Origin: Actinomadura mexicana
GTDB lineage: Bacteria > Actinomycetota > Actinomycetes > Streptosporangiales > Streptosporangiaceae
Assembly: GCF_900188105.1 (NCBI RefSeq)
Contig: NZ_FZNP01000008.1
Coordinates: forward strand, 370,054 to 434,053
Direction of reading: 5' to 3'
Length of the DNA stretch: 64,000 nt
The notes below the pieces were generated by a model, which saw only the letters and a list, made by a program, of their open reading frames with translations, did not search any database and was not told the origin of the DNA. Positions 33,930-42,746 of this stretch are shown one piece after another; position 1 is the first letter of the stretch, and the number at the start of each line of letters is the position of its first letter. The position numbers were made by a program, and so were the translations under genes.

Positions 33930-35258
33930 ATGCCCATCGTCCGTCCCGCCCTTACCGCCGGCGCCGTGGCCGGCGCCCTCGCCGCGGCCCTGGCCGTGCC
34001 CCTGGCCGTGCAGGCCGACGCGCGGCAGAACCCCGGCTGCGCGTCCGGGCTCGCGGTGCCGGGGGCGGAGAAGCAGGTGGCCGCCTGCCTCGACGACCTC
34101 ACGACCGCGGGGACGGTCGGCTCGGGCCACACCGTCCCGGCCGACTGGGCCGGACTGCACGCCGCCGGGACGCGCAACCCGTCCGGGGTCCGGGGCGTCC
34201 AGCTGGACGGCTACTTCCCGGACACCTCGACGTTCAACACCAACCACGGCTGGAACCACGACGCGCAGTTCGTCATCCGCCTTCCCGAGCGCTGGAACGG
34301 CGGACTCGTCGTCGCGGGCCCGCCCGGCAACAGGCGGCAGTACGCCAACGACTTCACCATCTCCGACTGGGCGCTCGCCAAGGGCTACGCCTACGCCGCG
34401 ACGGACAAGGGCAACAGCGGCACCGAGTTCTCCAAGGACGGCCGCCGCCCCGGCGACGCCGTCGTCGAATGGAACGACAGGGTGACGCAGCTCACGCGGG
34501 CCGCGAAGAAGGTCGTCGCGAAACGGTACGGGCGCGCCCCGCGCCGCACGTACGCGGCGGGCATCTCCAACGGCGGCTACCTGGTCCGCTGGCAGCTGGA
34601 GAACCGTCCGGAACTGTACGACGGCGGCATCGACGCCGAAGGCACGCTCTGGCGCACCGACGGCCCGAACCTGTTCACCTACCTTCCGCAGGTTCTGCGG
34701 GCCTACCCGTCCTACGCGGCCACGGGTGACCCGTCCGCCCACCAGGCACTCCTGGACGCGGGCCTGGCCCCCGGCTCGGAGTTCCTCTGGCCGTTCCACG
34801 ACCAGGTCTATTGGGAGCTCACCCAGCGCATCTACCGCACAGAGTTCGACCCCGCCTACACGGGAGAGGAGGCCGGCTACGACTACGCCGCACGTCCGAA
34901 GAGCGTCCACCGTGCCGTCGCCCGGGTGGCCCTCACGGGCCGCATCCGCAAGCCCATGATCACCCTGCACGGCACCCACGACACCCTCCTGCCCATCACC
35001 ACCGATTCCGACGTCTACGCGAACCTCGTTCGCGCCAAGGGAAGGGCGCCCTACCGCTACTACCGCCTGGAGGCCGCCAACCACGTCGACGGCCTCTACG
35101 ACTCCTTCCCCGACCGCCTGCGCCCGCTCCTGCCCTGCATGCGCACGGCCTTCACGGCCCTGGAGTCCTGGACGCAGCACGGCACCACCCCACCGAAGAG
35201 CGCCACGCTCCCCCGCCCCACCTCGGGCGACACCGTCAACACCTGCTCCCTCAGCTAG
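33930..35258 (+). CDS. Secreted esterase, 3-hydroxybutyrate-oligomer-hydrolase/tannase-like
   Basis: 442 residues with a Sec signal peptide (about 1-31, cleavage near VQA-DAR) and GAGGAG ribosome-binding site. Alpha/beta-hydrolase with nucleophile Ser213 in GISNGGY, Asp in LHGTHDTLLP and His in EAANHVDGLYD. The two Cys-containing ends (CASG, CLDD; LLPC, NTCSLS) suggest disulfides in a secreted enzyme. The G-x-S-N-G-G elbow resembles extracellular 3-hydroxybutyrate-oligomer hydrolases and tannase/feruloyl-esterase relatives. It is followed after 8 bases by a PHB depolymerase, so oligomer hydrolysis is the favoured role; another ester substrate is possible. Confidence 0.78.
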   Translation: MPIVRPALTAGAVAGALAAALAVPLAVQADARQNPGCASGLAVPGAEKQVAACLDDLTTAGTVGSGHTVPADWAGLHAAGTRNPSGVRGVQLDGYFPDTSTFNTNHGWNHDAQFVIRLPERWNGGLVVAGPPGNRRQYANDFTISDWALAKGYAYAATDKGNSGTEFSKDGRRPGDAVVEWNDRVTQLTRAAKKVVAKRYGRAPRRTYAAGISNGGYLVRWQLENRPELYDGGIDAEGTLWRTDGPNLFTYLPQVLRAYPSYAATGDPSAHQALLDAGLAPGSEFLWPFHDQVYWELTQRIYRTEFDPAYTGEEAGYDYAARPKSVHRAVARVALTGRIRKPMITLHGTHDTLLPITTDSDVYANLVRAKGRAPYRYYRLEAANHVDGLYDSFPDRLRPLLPCMRTAFTALESWTQHGTTPPKSATLPRPTSGDTVNTCSLS

Positions 35259-35266
35259 GGGAAACC

Positions 35267-36268
35267 ATGAAACTCACCCCGTTCACCGCTGCCGCCGCGC
35301 TCGCCTTAGCGACCGTCAGCGCGTCGCCCGCGTCCGCGGCCGCCGCCACGCTTCCCCGCCACTCGATCAGCGCCTCGTACGTCAGCGGCGTCTCGTCCGG
35401 CGGCTACATGGCCGACCAGCTCCACATCGCCTACTCCGGGACGTTCCGGGGCGCAGGCATCTTCACGGCCGGGCCCTACCACTGCGCGCGGGGCAACGTG
35501 ACGACCGCGCAGCTCGCGTGCATGAACGACCTCTACGACGACAACCCCGCGGAGCTGGAGCGGACGGCCCGCGACCGGGCGGCGCGGGGAAGCGTCGATC
35601 CCGTGGGCAACCTGTCCGGGCATCCGGTGTGGATCTACCACGGCACGAACGACTCGACCGTGAAGCAGTCGGTGAACGACGACCTCGCCGGCTTCTACCG
35701 GGACTTCGGGTCCGCCGTCTCCTACAGCAGGACCTCGCCGTCCGGGCACGCCTGGGTGAGCCCGATCGGCCCCAACCCCTGCTCGGCCACCTACACCCCC
35801 TACATCAACAAGTGCGGTGACGACCCGCAGCGCTCGATGCTGGGGCACCTGTTCGGGTCCGTGGCCTCGCCCGCCTCCTCACCCGGCGGCACGCTCATGG
35901 AGTTCGACCAGAACGCCTACGCGCCGAGCGGGAGCGCCTCGTCCATCAGCATGGACGCGACGGGCTTCGCCTACATTCCGGCGAGCTGCCAGGCCGGGAC
36001 GTGCAGGCTGATGGTGGCGCTGCACGGGTGCCAGCAGGGGCGGAGCGTCGTCGGGAAGGCGTTCGCGACGAAGACCTACCTCAACGAGTACGCCGACACC
36101 AACGGCATGATCGTCCTGTACCCGCAGGCCACCGCGTCCAGCTGGCTGGGCGGCAACCCGCAGGGCTGCTGGAACTGGTGGGGCTACGGCGGCGACACCG
36201 CCTACGACATGAAGGGCGGCAGGCAGATCGAGACCATCATGCGCATGGTCCACGCCCTCGGCGGCTGA
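35267..36268 (+). CDS. phaZ: Extracellular poly(3-hydroxybutyrate) depolymerase, circularly permuted catalytic domain
   Basis: 333 residues with a signal peptide (about 1-24, ASA-AAA). Catalytic residues appear in the order Ser43 (GVSSGGYM), Asp129 (YHGTNDSTV), His161 (SGHAW), and only then the oxyanion segment ALHGCQQG (251-258) and CWNWWGYGGD (301-310). In type I enzymes the LHGC oxyanion segment comes first, so this is the permuted type II order. The protein ends shortly after the catalytic fold: no linker or substrate-binding domain. It hydrolyses extracellular PHB to oligomers and monomers. Stop lies 3 bp from the convergent PHP gene. Confidence 0.9.
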   Translation: MKLTPFTAAAALALATVSASPASAAAATLPRHSISASYVSGVSSGGYMADQLHIAYSGTFRGAGIFTAGPYHCARGNVTTAQLACMNDLYDDNPAELERTARDRAARGSVDPVGNLSGHPVWIYHGTNDSTVKQSVNDDLAGFYRDFGSAVSYSRTSPSGHAWVSPIGPNPCSATYTPYINKCGDDPQRSMLGHLFGSVASPASSPGGTLMEFDQNAYAPSGSASSISMDATGFAYIPASCQAGTCRLMVALHGCQQGRSVVGKAFATKTYLNEYADTNGMIVLYPQATASSWLGGNPQGCWNWWGYGGDTAYDMKGGRQIETIMRMVHALGG

Positions 36269-36271
36269 CCG

Positions 36272-37300
36272 TCAGCGTTTCGAGCGCGTCCAGGCGAGCA
36301 GGTCGTCGGCGGTGAGGGTGTTGACGACCTGCGACGCCGGCACCCCGCACCGGGCGGCCCGCTCGCAGCCGAACGGCTGCCAGTCGAGCTGTCCGGGCGC
36401 GTGGGCGTCGGAGTCGACGGAGAAGCGGCAGCCCGCCTCGACCGCCCGGCGCAGCAGGCGCTTCGGCGGATCGAGGCGCTCCGGGCGGGAGTTGATCTCG
36501 ACGGCGACGTCGTAGGCGGCGCAGGCGTCGAAGACGAGCGCGGCGTCGAACTCCGACTCCGGGCGCAGGCCGCCGCGCTTGCCGCCGGCCTTCACGATGC
36601 GGCCGGTGCAGTGGCCGAGGACGTGCACGCGCGGGTTCGCCACCGCGGCGACCATCCGCTTGGTCATGGCGACGCGGTCCATGCGGAGCTTGGAGTGGAC
36701 GCTGGCGACGACGACGTCGAGCCGGTCCAGGAGATCGGGCTCCTGGTCGAGGGCGCCGTCCTCCAGGATGTCGACCTCGATGCCGGTGAGGATGCGGAAC
36801 GGCGCGAGGGAGGCGTTGAGTTCGGCGACCACGTCGAGCTGGCGGCGCAGACGGTCGGCGGACAGGCCGCCCGCGACCTTCAGGCGCGGCGAGTGGTCGG
36901 TGAGGGCGAGGTACTCGTGGCCGAGGGAACGGGCGGTCTCGGCCATCTCCAGGATCGGGGACCCGCCGTCCGACCAGTCGCTGTGGGTGTGCAGGTCGCC
37001 CTTCAGGGCCGAGCGGAGCGCGGCCGTGGCCTCGTCCAGCGGCTCCCCCTCGGTGGCCTCCAGGCGCCGCAGGTAGACGGGGGTCTCGCCGCGCAGCGCC
37101 TCCTCGACCACCAGGGCGGTGACCTTGCCGATGCCGGGCAGCGCGGTGAGCGTCCCGTCGCGGGCGCGGTCGGCCAGCTCGCCGGGGGCCGTCTGCTCCG
37201 CGCGGTCGGCGGCCGTGCGGAACGCCCGCACGCGGTAGGTCGGCTCATGGGCGCGCTCCAGCAGGAACGCGATGCGGCGCAGCGCTTCGACGGGCTCCAC
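36272..37300 (-). CDS. PHP-domain phosphoesterase with N-terminal helix-hairpin-helix
   Basis: 342 residues from GTG. An N-terminal DNA-polymerase-beta-like helix-hairpin-helix (about 1-85, LTALPGIGKVTALVVEEAL) precedes a PHP metal-dependent phosphoesterase domain (about 100-340: GDLHTHSDWSDGG, YLALTDHSPRL, TGIEVDIL, VHSKLRMDR, GHCTGRIV, SVDSDAHAPGQL). This architecture is the C-terminal part of bacterial PolX without polymerase domain. Role may be in DNA repair or phosphoester hydrolysis. The start codon is uncertain by three codons. Confidence 0.88.
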   Translation of the reverse strand: MEPVEALRRIAFLLERAHEPTYRVRAFRTAADRAEQTAPGELADRARDGTLTALPGIGKVTALVVEEALRGETPVYLRRLEATEGEPLDEATAALRSALKGDLHTHSDWSDGGSPILEMAETARSLGHEYLALTDHSPRLKVAGGLSADRLRRQLDVVAELNASLAPFRILTGIEVDILEDGALDQEPDLLDRLDVVVASVHSKLRMDRVAMTKRMVAAVANPRVHVLGHCTGRIVKAGGKRGGLRPESEFDAALVFDACAAYDVAVEINSRPERLDPPKRLLRRAVEAGCRFSVDSDAHAPGQLDWQPFGCERAARCGVPASQVVNTLTADDLLAWTRSKR

Positions 37301-37384
37301 GCCTCGCACCGTACCCAGGTATGACCCCGCACGTCCCGCCACGGTGTCATCCGAGTGAGACCGGGACTCCCTAGCCTGGTGCTC

Positions 37385-38662
37385 ATGGCCGGGGAGAACC
37401 TCACACTGCGCGGCGTCCTGCGGGACGTGCTGCTCGCCGCCGCCGTGACCGGCAGGGCGGACCCGGCTCCGCTGAACCGGCCGTGGCCCCTGCTGCTGCG
37501 CTGGACGCGGTACATCGGCGTGGGGCGGCTGCCGTACGGGCTGGTGGCGAACCTGTTCGGGCTGGCCCTCACCGTCGGGCTGGTCGCCGGGACGGTGTCG
37601 CTGCTGTCCACCGAGACGATGCGGCGCGGCCTGTACGTGTCCGACGGGACGAAGCTCTTCATCGCCGTGGCGGTGACGGCGCCGCTGGCGCTGCGCGACC
37701 GGCACCCCCTCGGCGCGTGGCGGCTGAGCTTCCTGGCGATGGCGCTGATCGACATCGACGGCTGGCTGACCGTCCCCTACGTCCCGGCGGGGGTGTTCGC
37801 GGCGATCGTGACCGTGTACACGGTCGCGGTGCGCTGCTCGCGCGACACCACGCTGGGCGTCGCGATCATCTCCTTCGCCGGAGTGTGGATCAAGGACCCG
37901 GAGACGGGAGCCGGGGCGTCGGTGCTGCTCCTGCTGCCGCTGGCGGTGGGCTACGCCGTCCGCGTCCGGCAGACGTCCCGGCGCGAGCTGGCCGAGCAGG
38001 AGAAGCGGCACCAGGACGCCGAGGCGGTGCTGACCGAGCGGCAGCGGATCGCGCGGGAGCTGCACGACGTCGTCGCGCACCACATGTCGATGATCGCCAT
38101 CCAGGCGGAGGCCGCCCCCTACAAGGTCGAGACCGTCCCGGACGAGACGCGCCGCGACCTCGCCGAGATCCGCGCGACCGCGCTGGACGCGCTGACGGAG
38201 CTGCGCCGCATCCTCGGCGTGCTGCGCGCGGAGGACGGCGCCGAGACCGCCCCGCAGCCGAGCCTGGAGCGGCTGGACGAGCTCGTCGGCAACGCGCGCG
38301 GCGCCGGCCTGCACGTCGGGACGCGGCTGAGCGGCGACCTGGCGGGGCTGCCCCCCGGCGTGGGGCTCACCGCCTACCGGATCCTCCAGGAGGCGCTGAG
38401 CAACGCCATGCGGCACGCGCCCGGTTCCCACGTCGAGGTCGAAGTGTCCTGCGATGACGGCATAGTGTGGCTCGGCGTCGTCAACGGCCCGCCCGCGGGC
38501 GGGCGGGGGTCCGTTCCGCCGCTTCCGGGCGGCGGCCACGGGCTGCTCGGGATGCGGGAGCGGGCCGCCGCGCTGGGCGGCGAGCTGACCGCCCGCCCCA
38601 CGTCCGAGGGAGGATTCACCGTGACCGCATCGCTGCCGGTGAAGGCGCGGGACGCGACGTGA
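37385..38662 (+). CDS. Membrane sensor histidine kinase (NarL-partner type)
   Basis: 425 residues. Four or five N-terminal helices between residues 60 and 195 (GLVANLFGLALTVGLVAGTV, LFIAVAVTAPLAL, PAGVFAAIVTVYTVAV, SVLLLLPLAVGYAV) precede the HisKA_3 segment (RIARELHDVVAHHMSMIAI) and the HATPase domain (YRILQEALSNAMRHAPGS, GLLGMRERAAALGGELT). Overlaps the regulator start by GTGA. Stimulus unknown; may act on the neighbouring acyltransferase-hydrolase cluster. Confidence 0.92.
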   Translation: MAGENLTLRGVLRDVLLAAAVTGRADPAPLNRPWPLLLRWTRYIGVGRLPYGLVANLFGLALTVGLVAGTVSLLSTETMRRGLYVSDGTKLFIAVAVTAPLALRDRHPLGAWRLSFLAMALIDIDGWLTVPYVPAGVFAAIVTVYTVAVRCSRDTTLGVAIISFAGVWIKDPETGAGASVLLLLPLAVGYAVRVRQTSRRELAEQEKRHQDAEAVLTERQRIARELHDVVAHHMSMIAIQAEAAPYKVETVPDETRRDLAEIRATALDALTELRRILGVLRAEDGAETAPQPSLERLDELVGNARGAGLHVGTRLSGDLAGLPPGVGLTAYRILQEALSNAMRHAPGSHVEVEVSCDDGIVWLGVVNGPPAGGRGSVPPLPGGGHGLLGMRERAAALGGELTARPTSEGGFTVTASLPVKARDAT

Positions 38663-39324
38663 CGATACGGGTCGTGATCGTCGACGACCAGGGCATGGTG
38701 CGGACCGGTTTCGGCGTGCTGCTCAACGCCCAGCCCGACATCGAGGTCGCGGGCGAGGCCGCCGACGGCGCGGAGGGCCTGCGCCGCGTCGCCGAGCTGC
38801 GCCCCGACGTGGTGCTGATGGACGTCCGGATGCCGGTGATGGACGGCCTGGAGGCGACCCGCCGGCTCCTCGCGGACGCCGCGGACGGCGCCCCCAAGGT
38901 CCTCATGCTGGCGACCTTCGACCTGGACGACTACGTCTACGAGGCGCTGCGGGCGGGGGCCAGCGGGTTCCTGCTGAAGGACGCGTCCGCGACGGAGCTC
39001 GCCGAGGCGGTGCGGGTGGTGGCGGCGGGCGACGCGCTGCTCTCCCCGTCGGTCACGCGCCGGCTCATCGCGGAGTTCTCCCGGCTCGGCGGGCCGCGCG
39101 CGCCGTCCCGCAAGCGGCTGGAGGAGCTGACCGAGCGGGAGACCGAGGTACTCGGGCTGGTGGCGCGCGGCCTGTCCAACGGCGAGATCGCAGGGCGGCT
39201 CGTCGTCGCCGAGCAGACCGTCAAGACGCACTTCGGGCGGATCCTGATGAAGCTCGGGCTGCGCGACCGCCCGCAGGCCATCGTCTACGCCTACGAGGTG
39301 GGGCTGGTGCGGCCCGGCGACTGA
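38659..39324 (+). CDS. NarL/FixJ-family response regulator
   Basis: 221 residues from GTG overlapping the kinase stop. Acidic pair at 9-10, phosphoacceptor Asp55 (DVVLMDVRMPVMDG), LuxR helix-turn-helix near the C-terminus (LTERETEVLGLVARGLSNGEIAGRL). Forms a complete two-component pair with the preceding kinase; a 21-bp tandem repeat and then a hydrolase gene follow. Confidence 0.93.
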   Translation: MTIRVVIVDDQGMVRTGFGVLLNAQPDIEVAGEAADGAEGLRRVAELRPDVVLMDVRMPVMDGLEATRRLLADAADGAPKVLMLATFDLDDYVYEALRAGASGFLLKDASATELAEAVRVVAAGDALLSPSVTRRLIAEFSRLGGPRAPSRKRLEELTERETEVLGLVARGLSNGEIAGRLVVAEQTVKTHFGRILMKLGLRDRPQAIVYAYEVGLVRPGD

Positions 39325-39336
39325 CGCCGTCCGCTT

Positions 39337-39378
39337 CCCGTCATACCGGGGGCGCACCCCGTCATACCGGGGGCGCAC
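39337..39378. repeat. Perfect 21-bp tandem duplication
   Basis: Two identical adjacent copies (39337-39357 and 39358-39378), each beginning CCCGTCATACCGGGGGCGCA. They lie 12 bases after the response-regulator stop, before the first secreted hydrolase gene. Could be a regulator site or replication slippage. Confidence 0.75.
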
Positions 39379-39475
39379 GGCACGGGACAGCACCGAGGGC
39401 CGATGTGCTCCAACACGTCTGATTTCTACCTTCCTGATCAGTGCTCCACTCCACTGAACAGGAAGGACGCGCCGG

Positions 39476-40423
39476 ATGCCCAGCGTTCGCAGGACCGTCG
39501 CCGCCGTTTCGGTGCTGGCCGCGGCCGGCTCGACGGCCGCCGCCGGGCACGCCGAGGTGTACGCGCCGCCGGCCCCGGCGCCCGCACTGTCGGCGTCGGC
39601 ACTGAACGCCCGCTACCAGGCGACCGGCCGGGACATCACGCGCGCCATGGCCGTCGCGGAGCGCGTCCGTGACGAGGGACGGACGCGGGCGCTGTCCGCC
39701 TTCCTGGGGCCGGACCGGCGGTTCCTGTCGTTCGACCCGCGAGGCGACGGGCGCGCTGTGGAGGTCCTGGGCGACCTGGAGCACGCCGACCGGATCGCGG
39801 TGGTCGTGCCCGGCGCCGACAACTCGCTCGCCAACTACGACTCGCCGAAGTTCGTCGGGGGCGGCAGCCGGGCGCTCTACCGGCAGGTCCGCGCCGCCGC
39901 TCCCGGTGCGCGGATCGCCGTCATCGCCTGGCTCGGCTACGACTCCCCCTCGACGCTGGGCACCGAGGCCCTGAGAAGCGGACGTGCGGAGAAGGGGGCG
40001 CGGGCTCTCGAGCGTCTCCTCGGCGGCGTGCACCGCGTGAACCGGCGTGCCCGGTTCGCCCTGCTCTGCCACAGCTACGGCTCGGTGGTCTGCGGCAAGG
40101 CCGCCCGGCGCCTGGCGCCCCTGCCGGTGGACGACATCGCCCTGTTCGGCAGTCCCGGCACCACCCTGCGCCACGTCTCCGACCTCAAGACGTCCGCGCG
40201 CGTCTGGGCGGGCCGGGCGAAGGGCGACTGGGTGCGGTACGTGCCCCACGTCCGCTTCGCCGGGCTGGGGTTCGGCGCCGATCCCGTCTCGCCCGGCTTC
40301 GGCGCCCTGCGGTTCGACGCCGGGACGGGCCCGCACAGCGGCTACCTGAAGCCCGGCTCCCTCGCGCTGCGCAATCTCGCCCTGATCGCCCTCGGCCGCG
40401 ACGCGGAGGTCACCCATGCCTGA
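39476..40423 (+). CDS. Secreted DUF1023-like serine hydrolase (copy A)
   Basis: 315 residues with an N-terminal signal or anchor (about 1-27, TVAAVSVLAAAGSTAAAGHA). The alpha/beta fold is seen in RIAVVVPGADNS and AVIAWLGYDSP, with nucleophile Ser in LLCHSYGSVVCG (CHSYG in place of GxSxG) and later FGSPGTTLRH and GPHSGYL (candidate His). This pattern matches the actinobacterial DUF1023 group. It overlaps the downstream acyltransferase gene by 8 bases and has a close paralogue on its other side (41666). Confidence 0.85.
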   Translation: MPSVRRTVAAVSVLAAAGSTAAAGHAEVYAPPAPAPALSASALNARYQATGRDITRAMAVAERVRDEGRTRALSAFLGPDRRFLSFDPRGDGRAVEVLGDLEHADRIAVVVPGADNSLANYDSPKFVGGGSRALYRQVRAAAPGARIAVIAWLGYDSPSTLGTEALRSGRAEKGARALERLLGGVHRVNRRARFALLCHSYGSVVCGKAARRLAPLPVDDIALFGSPGTTLRHVSDLKTSARVWAGRAKGDWVRYVPHVRFAGLGFGADPVSPGFGALRFDAGTGPHSGYLKPGSLALRNLALIALGRDAEVTHA

Positions 40424-41606
40424 AGACCGGAGCCGTGGCGAGCACATCGACCGCGGCGAGGACGGGGACCGCGACCGGGCCGTGGACGCCCTGCGCGCCT
40501 TCGCGATCCTCGGCGTCGTCCTCGGCCACTGGCTCGTCACCGCGATCGTCGTGGCCGCCCCAGGCGGCCGGCTGCACGTCACCAGCCCGCTCAAGACCAT
40601 GCCCGAGCTGGCGCCGCTCTCCTGGGTCCTGCAGACGCTCGCCGTGTTCTTCCTCGTCGGCGGCTACTCGGCGGCGAGGAGCCTGCGTCCCGGCGAGCCC
40701 TGGAGCCGCCGCCTGCGTCGGCGCCTGAGCCGCTTCGCCCGGCCCCTCCCGGCCCTGGCGATCGTCTGGATCCCGGTCGCCGCGGCCCTGTCGTGGGCCG
40801 GTCTTCCGGAGAGCGGCATCCGCGCACTGATCGGGCTGGTGGTGAGCCCGCTGTGGTTCCTCTGCGTCTACGTGGTGCTGACCGCGTTCACCCCGCTCAT
40901 CGCGGCCGCCTGGAACCGGTTCGGGTTCGCGGGGGCGGCGCTCCTCATCGGCGCGACCGCCGGGATCGACCTCGGCCGCCTCGCCCTCGGCGCGCCCGGC
41001 TGGACGGGCTGGGCCACCGTCCTCACCGCCTGGCTCCTGCCGTTCTACCTCGGCGTCGGCTGGGCCGGCGGAGCGCTGCGGTCCCGCGGGGCCGGGCTCG
41101 CCCTGCTGGGCGGGGGCGCCGCGGCCACCGCGATGCTCGTCCTGCTCGCGGGGTACCCGGCGAGCATGGTCGGCGTCCCTGGCGCCGCGGTCTCCAACCT
41201 CAGCCCGCCGACGCTGGCGGCGGTCGCGTTCGGTCTCGCGCAGACGGGCCTCGCGACGCTGCTGCACGGCCCCCTCGCCCGCCGGACGCGACACGCCCGG
41301 GCCCGGTCGGCGATCGCGGCGGCCAACCGCTCCGCGATGAGCATCTATCTCTGGCACCAGACGGCGATGATCTTCGTCACCGTGGGGGCGCTGCTCGCGT
41401 TCGGTAACCTGAACGGGTTGCACACCGTTCCCGACCGGCCGGAATGGATCGCCGAGCGCTTCGCGTGGCTGGTCGCCTTCGGCGGCGCGCTCGCCGCCGG
41501 CGGGGCACTGGCCGCCGCCTTCCCGAGACCGCGGCGGCACGCGCGGGACGCCGCCCCCGGGAACCGGCCGGGTCCCCGGGCGTACTTCTCCAGAGGCGTC
41601 TCCTGA
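40416..41606 (+). CDS. Membrane acyltransferase (acyltransferase-3 family)
   Basis: 396 residues, about ten membrane helices. The N-terminal motif AVDALRAFAILGVVLGHWLV carries the family's R-x-x-A-x-x-x-V-x-x-x-H signature, and YLWHQTAMIFVTV lies near the end. Members O-acylate sugars, peptidoglycan or antibiotics using acyl-CoA or acyl donors from the cytoplasm. The gene lies between two paralogous secreted hydrolases, the first overlapping it, suggesting coupled acylation and deacylation of one envelope or secreted substrate. Confidence 0.9.
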   Translation: MPEDRSRGEHIDRGEDGDRDRAVDALRAFAILGVVLGHWLVTAIVVAAPGGRLHVTSPLKTMPELAPLSWVLQTLAVFFLVGGYSAARSLRPGEPWSRRLRRRLSRFARPLPALAIVWIPVAAALSWAGLPESGIRALIGLVVSPLWFLCVYVVLTAFTPLIAAAWNRFGFAGAALLIGATAGIDLGRLALGAPGWTGWATVLTAWLLPFYLGVGWAGGALRSRGAGLALLGGGAAATAMLVLLAGYPASMVGVPGAAVSNLSPPTLAAVAFGLAQTGLATLLHGPLARRTRHARARSAIAAANRSAMSIYLWHQTAMIFVTVGALLAFGNLNGLHTVPDRPEWIAERFAWLVAFGGALAAGGALAAAFPRPRRHARDAAPGNRPGPRAYFSRGVS

Positions 41607-41665
41607 TCCACCGGGGGGGTGAGCCGGGCCCAGGCCGAACGATCTTCGATGGTAGAAAGGCGACG

Positions 41666-42691
41666 ATGCCGCCGCACCTCACGACGACCTCGCCGCGTCC
41701 CGCGCGACGGCGGGCCCGCCGCCTCCGGCGGGCCACCGCCGCCGCCGCGTCCATCGGGGCGGTGATGATGACGACCGCCGGAACGGGCCACGCCGACCCG
41801 TACGCGGCGCCCGTCGCGGTTCCCAGGATGGCGCCGTCGACGCTGGACGTCCGGTACGCCGCCGAGCGGCGCTCCATCGAAGCGGCCCTCAGGACGGCGG
41901 AGAAGGTCGGCGACACCGACCGGCGCAGGGCGCTCGGCGCCTTCCTCCAGCCCGGACGCCGCTTCCTCTACTTCGACCCGCGCGGCCGCGGGCGGGCCAT
42001 CGAGGTCATCGGCGACCTCGCCCGGGCACGGCGCATCGCGGTGCTCGTCCCCGGCGCGGACACCACGCTCGCCGCGTTCGACAAGCGGGGCGGCAAACCC
42101 TGGTCGACGCCGGGCGGGGGCGCGCGCGCCGTCTACCGGCAGGCCCGCTCGCTGTCGCCCGAGCCCGGCCTGGCGGTCGTCGCCTGGCTCGGCTACGCGG
42201 CGCCCAAGACGTTCAGCGGCGACGTCCTCACCGCCGAGCGGGCCGCTGAGGGCGCCGTCCGGCTCCGCACGTTCATGAAGGGCGTCCACCAGGTCAACCC
42301 GGGCGCGCGCGTGGGCCTGCTCTGCCACAGCTACGGCTCGGTGGTCTGCGGCCGGGCCGCCTTGGGCGGTTCCAAGAGCGCCGCCTGGAGGCAGGTCACC
42401 GACATCGCCCTCTACGGCAGCCCGGGGACGACCGCCTGGTCGGCGTCCAGGCTGAGCGGGTCGGCCCGCGTCTGGGCGGGACGGGGCTCGACCGACTGGA
42501 TGGAGGACGTCCCGCACGTGCGGTTCCTCGGGCTCGGGCTCGGTCCCGACCCGGTCTCCACCGGGTTCGGCGCCCGGGTCTTCGACGCCGGACACGGAGG
42601 CCACAGCGACTACCTCGCCCCCGGCTCCGCGCCACTGCGCAACCTCACCGACATCGCGCTCGGACGTGTCTCCGCGGTGACCCCCGACTGA
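41666..42691 (+). CDS. Secreted DUF1023-like serine hydrolase (copy B)
   Basis: 341 residues from the ATG after GAAAGG. A twin-arginine-like basic N-terminus (RPARRRARRLRRATAAAASI) precedes a hydrophobic stretch ending near GHADPY. The body is clearly paralogous to the gene at 39476: RYAAERRSIEAAL, FLYFDPRGRGRAIEVIGDL, LCHSYGSVVCGRAA, YGSPGTTAW and GHSDYLAPGSAPLRNL line up with it. Same predicted nucleophile Ser in the CHSYG elbow. Follows the acyltransferase after 59 bases. Confidence 0.85.
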   Translation: MPPHLTTTSPRPARRRARRLRRATAAAASIGAVMMTTAGTGHADPYAAPVAVPRMAPSTLDVRYAAERRSIEAALRTAEKVGDTDRRRALGAFLQPGRRFLYFDPRGRGRAIEVIGDLARARRIAVLVPGADTTLAAFDKRGGKPWSTPGGGARAVYRQARSLSPEPGLAVVAWLGYAAPKTFSGDVLTAERAAEGAVRLRTFMKGVHQVNPGARVGLLCHSYGSVVCGRAALGGSKSAAWRQVTDIALYGSPGTTAWSASRLSGSARVWAGRGSTDWMEDVPHVRFLGLGLGPDPVSTGFGARVFDAGHGGHSDYLAPGSAPLRNLTDIALGRVSAVTPD

Positions 42692-42746
42692 GCCCGTTTA
42701 CGCGCTTCCGGCAAGGACACCGCAGGTGTGGTGGCACCCTGGGAAG

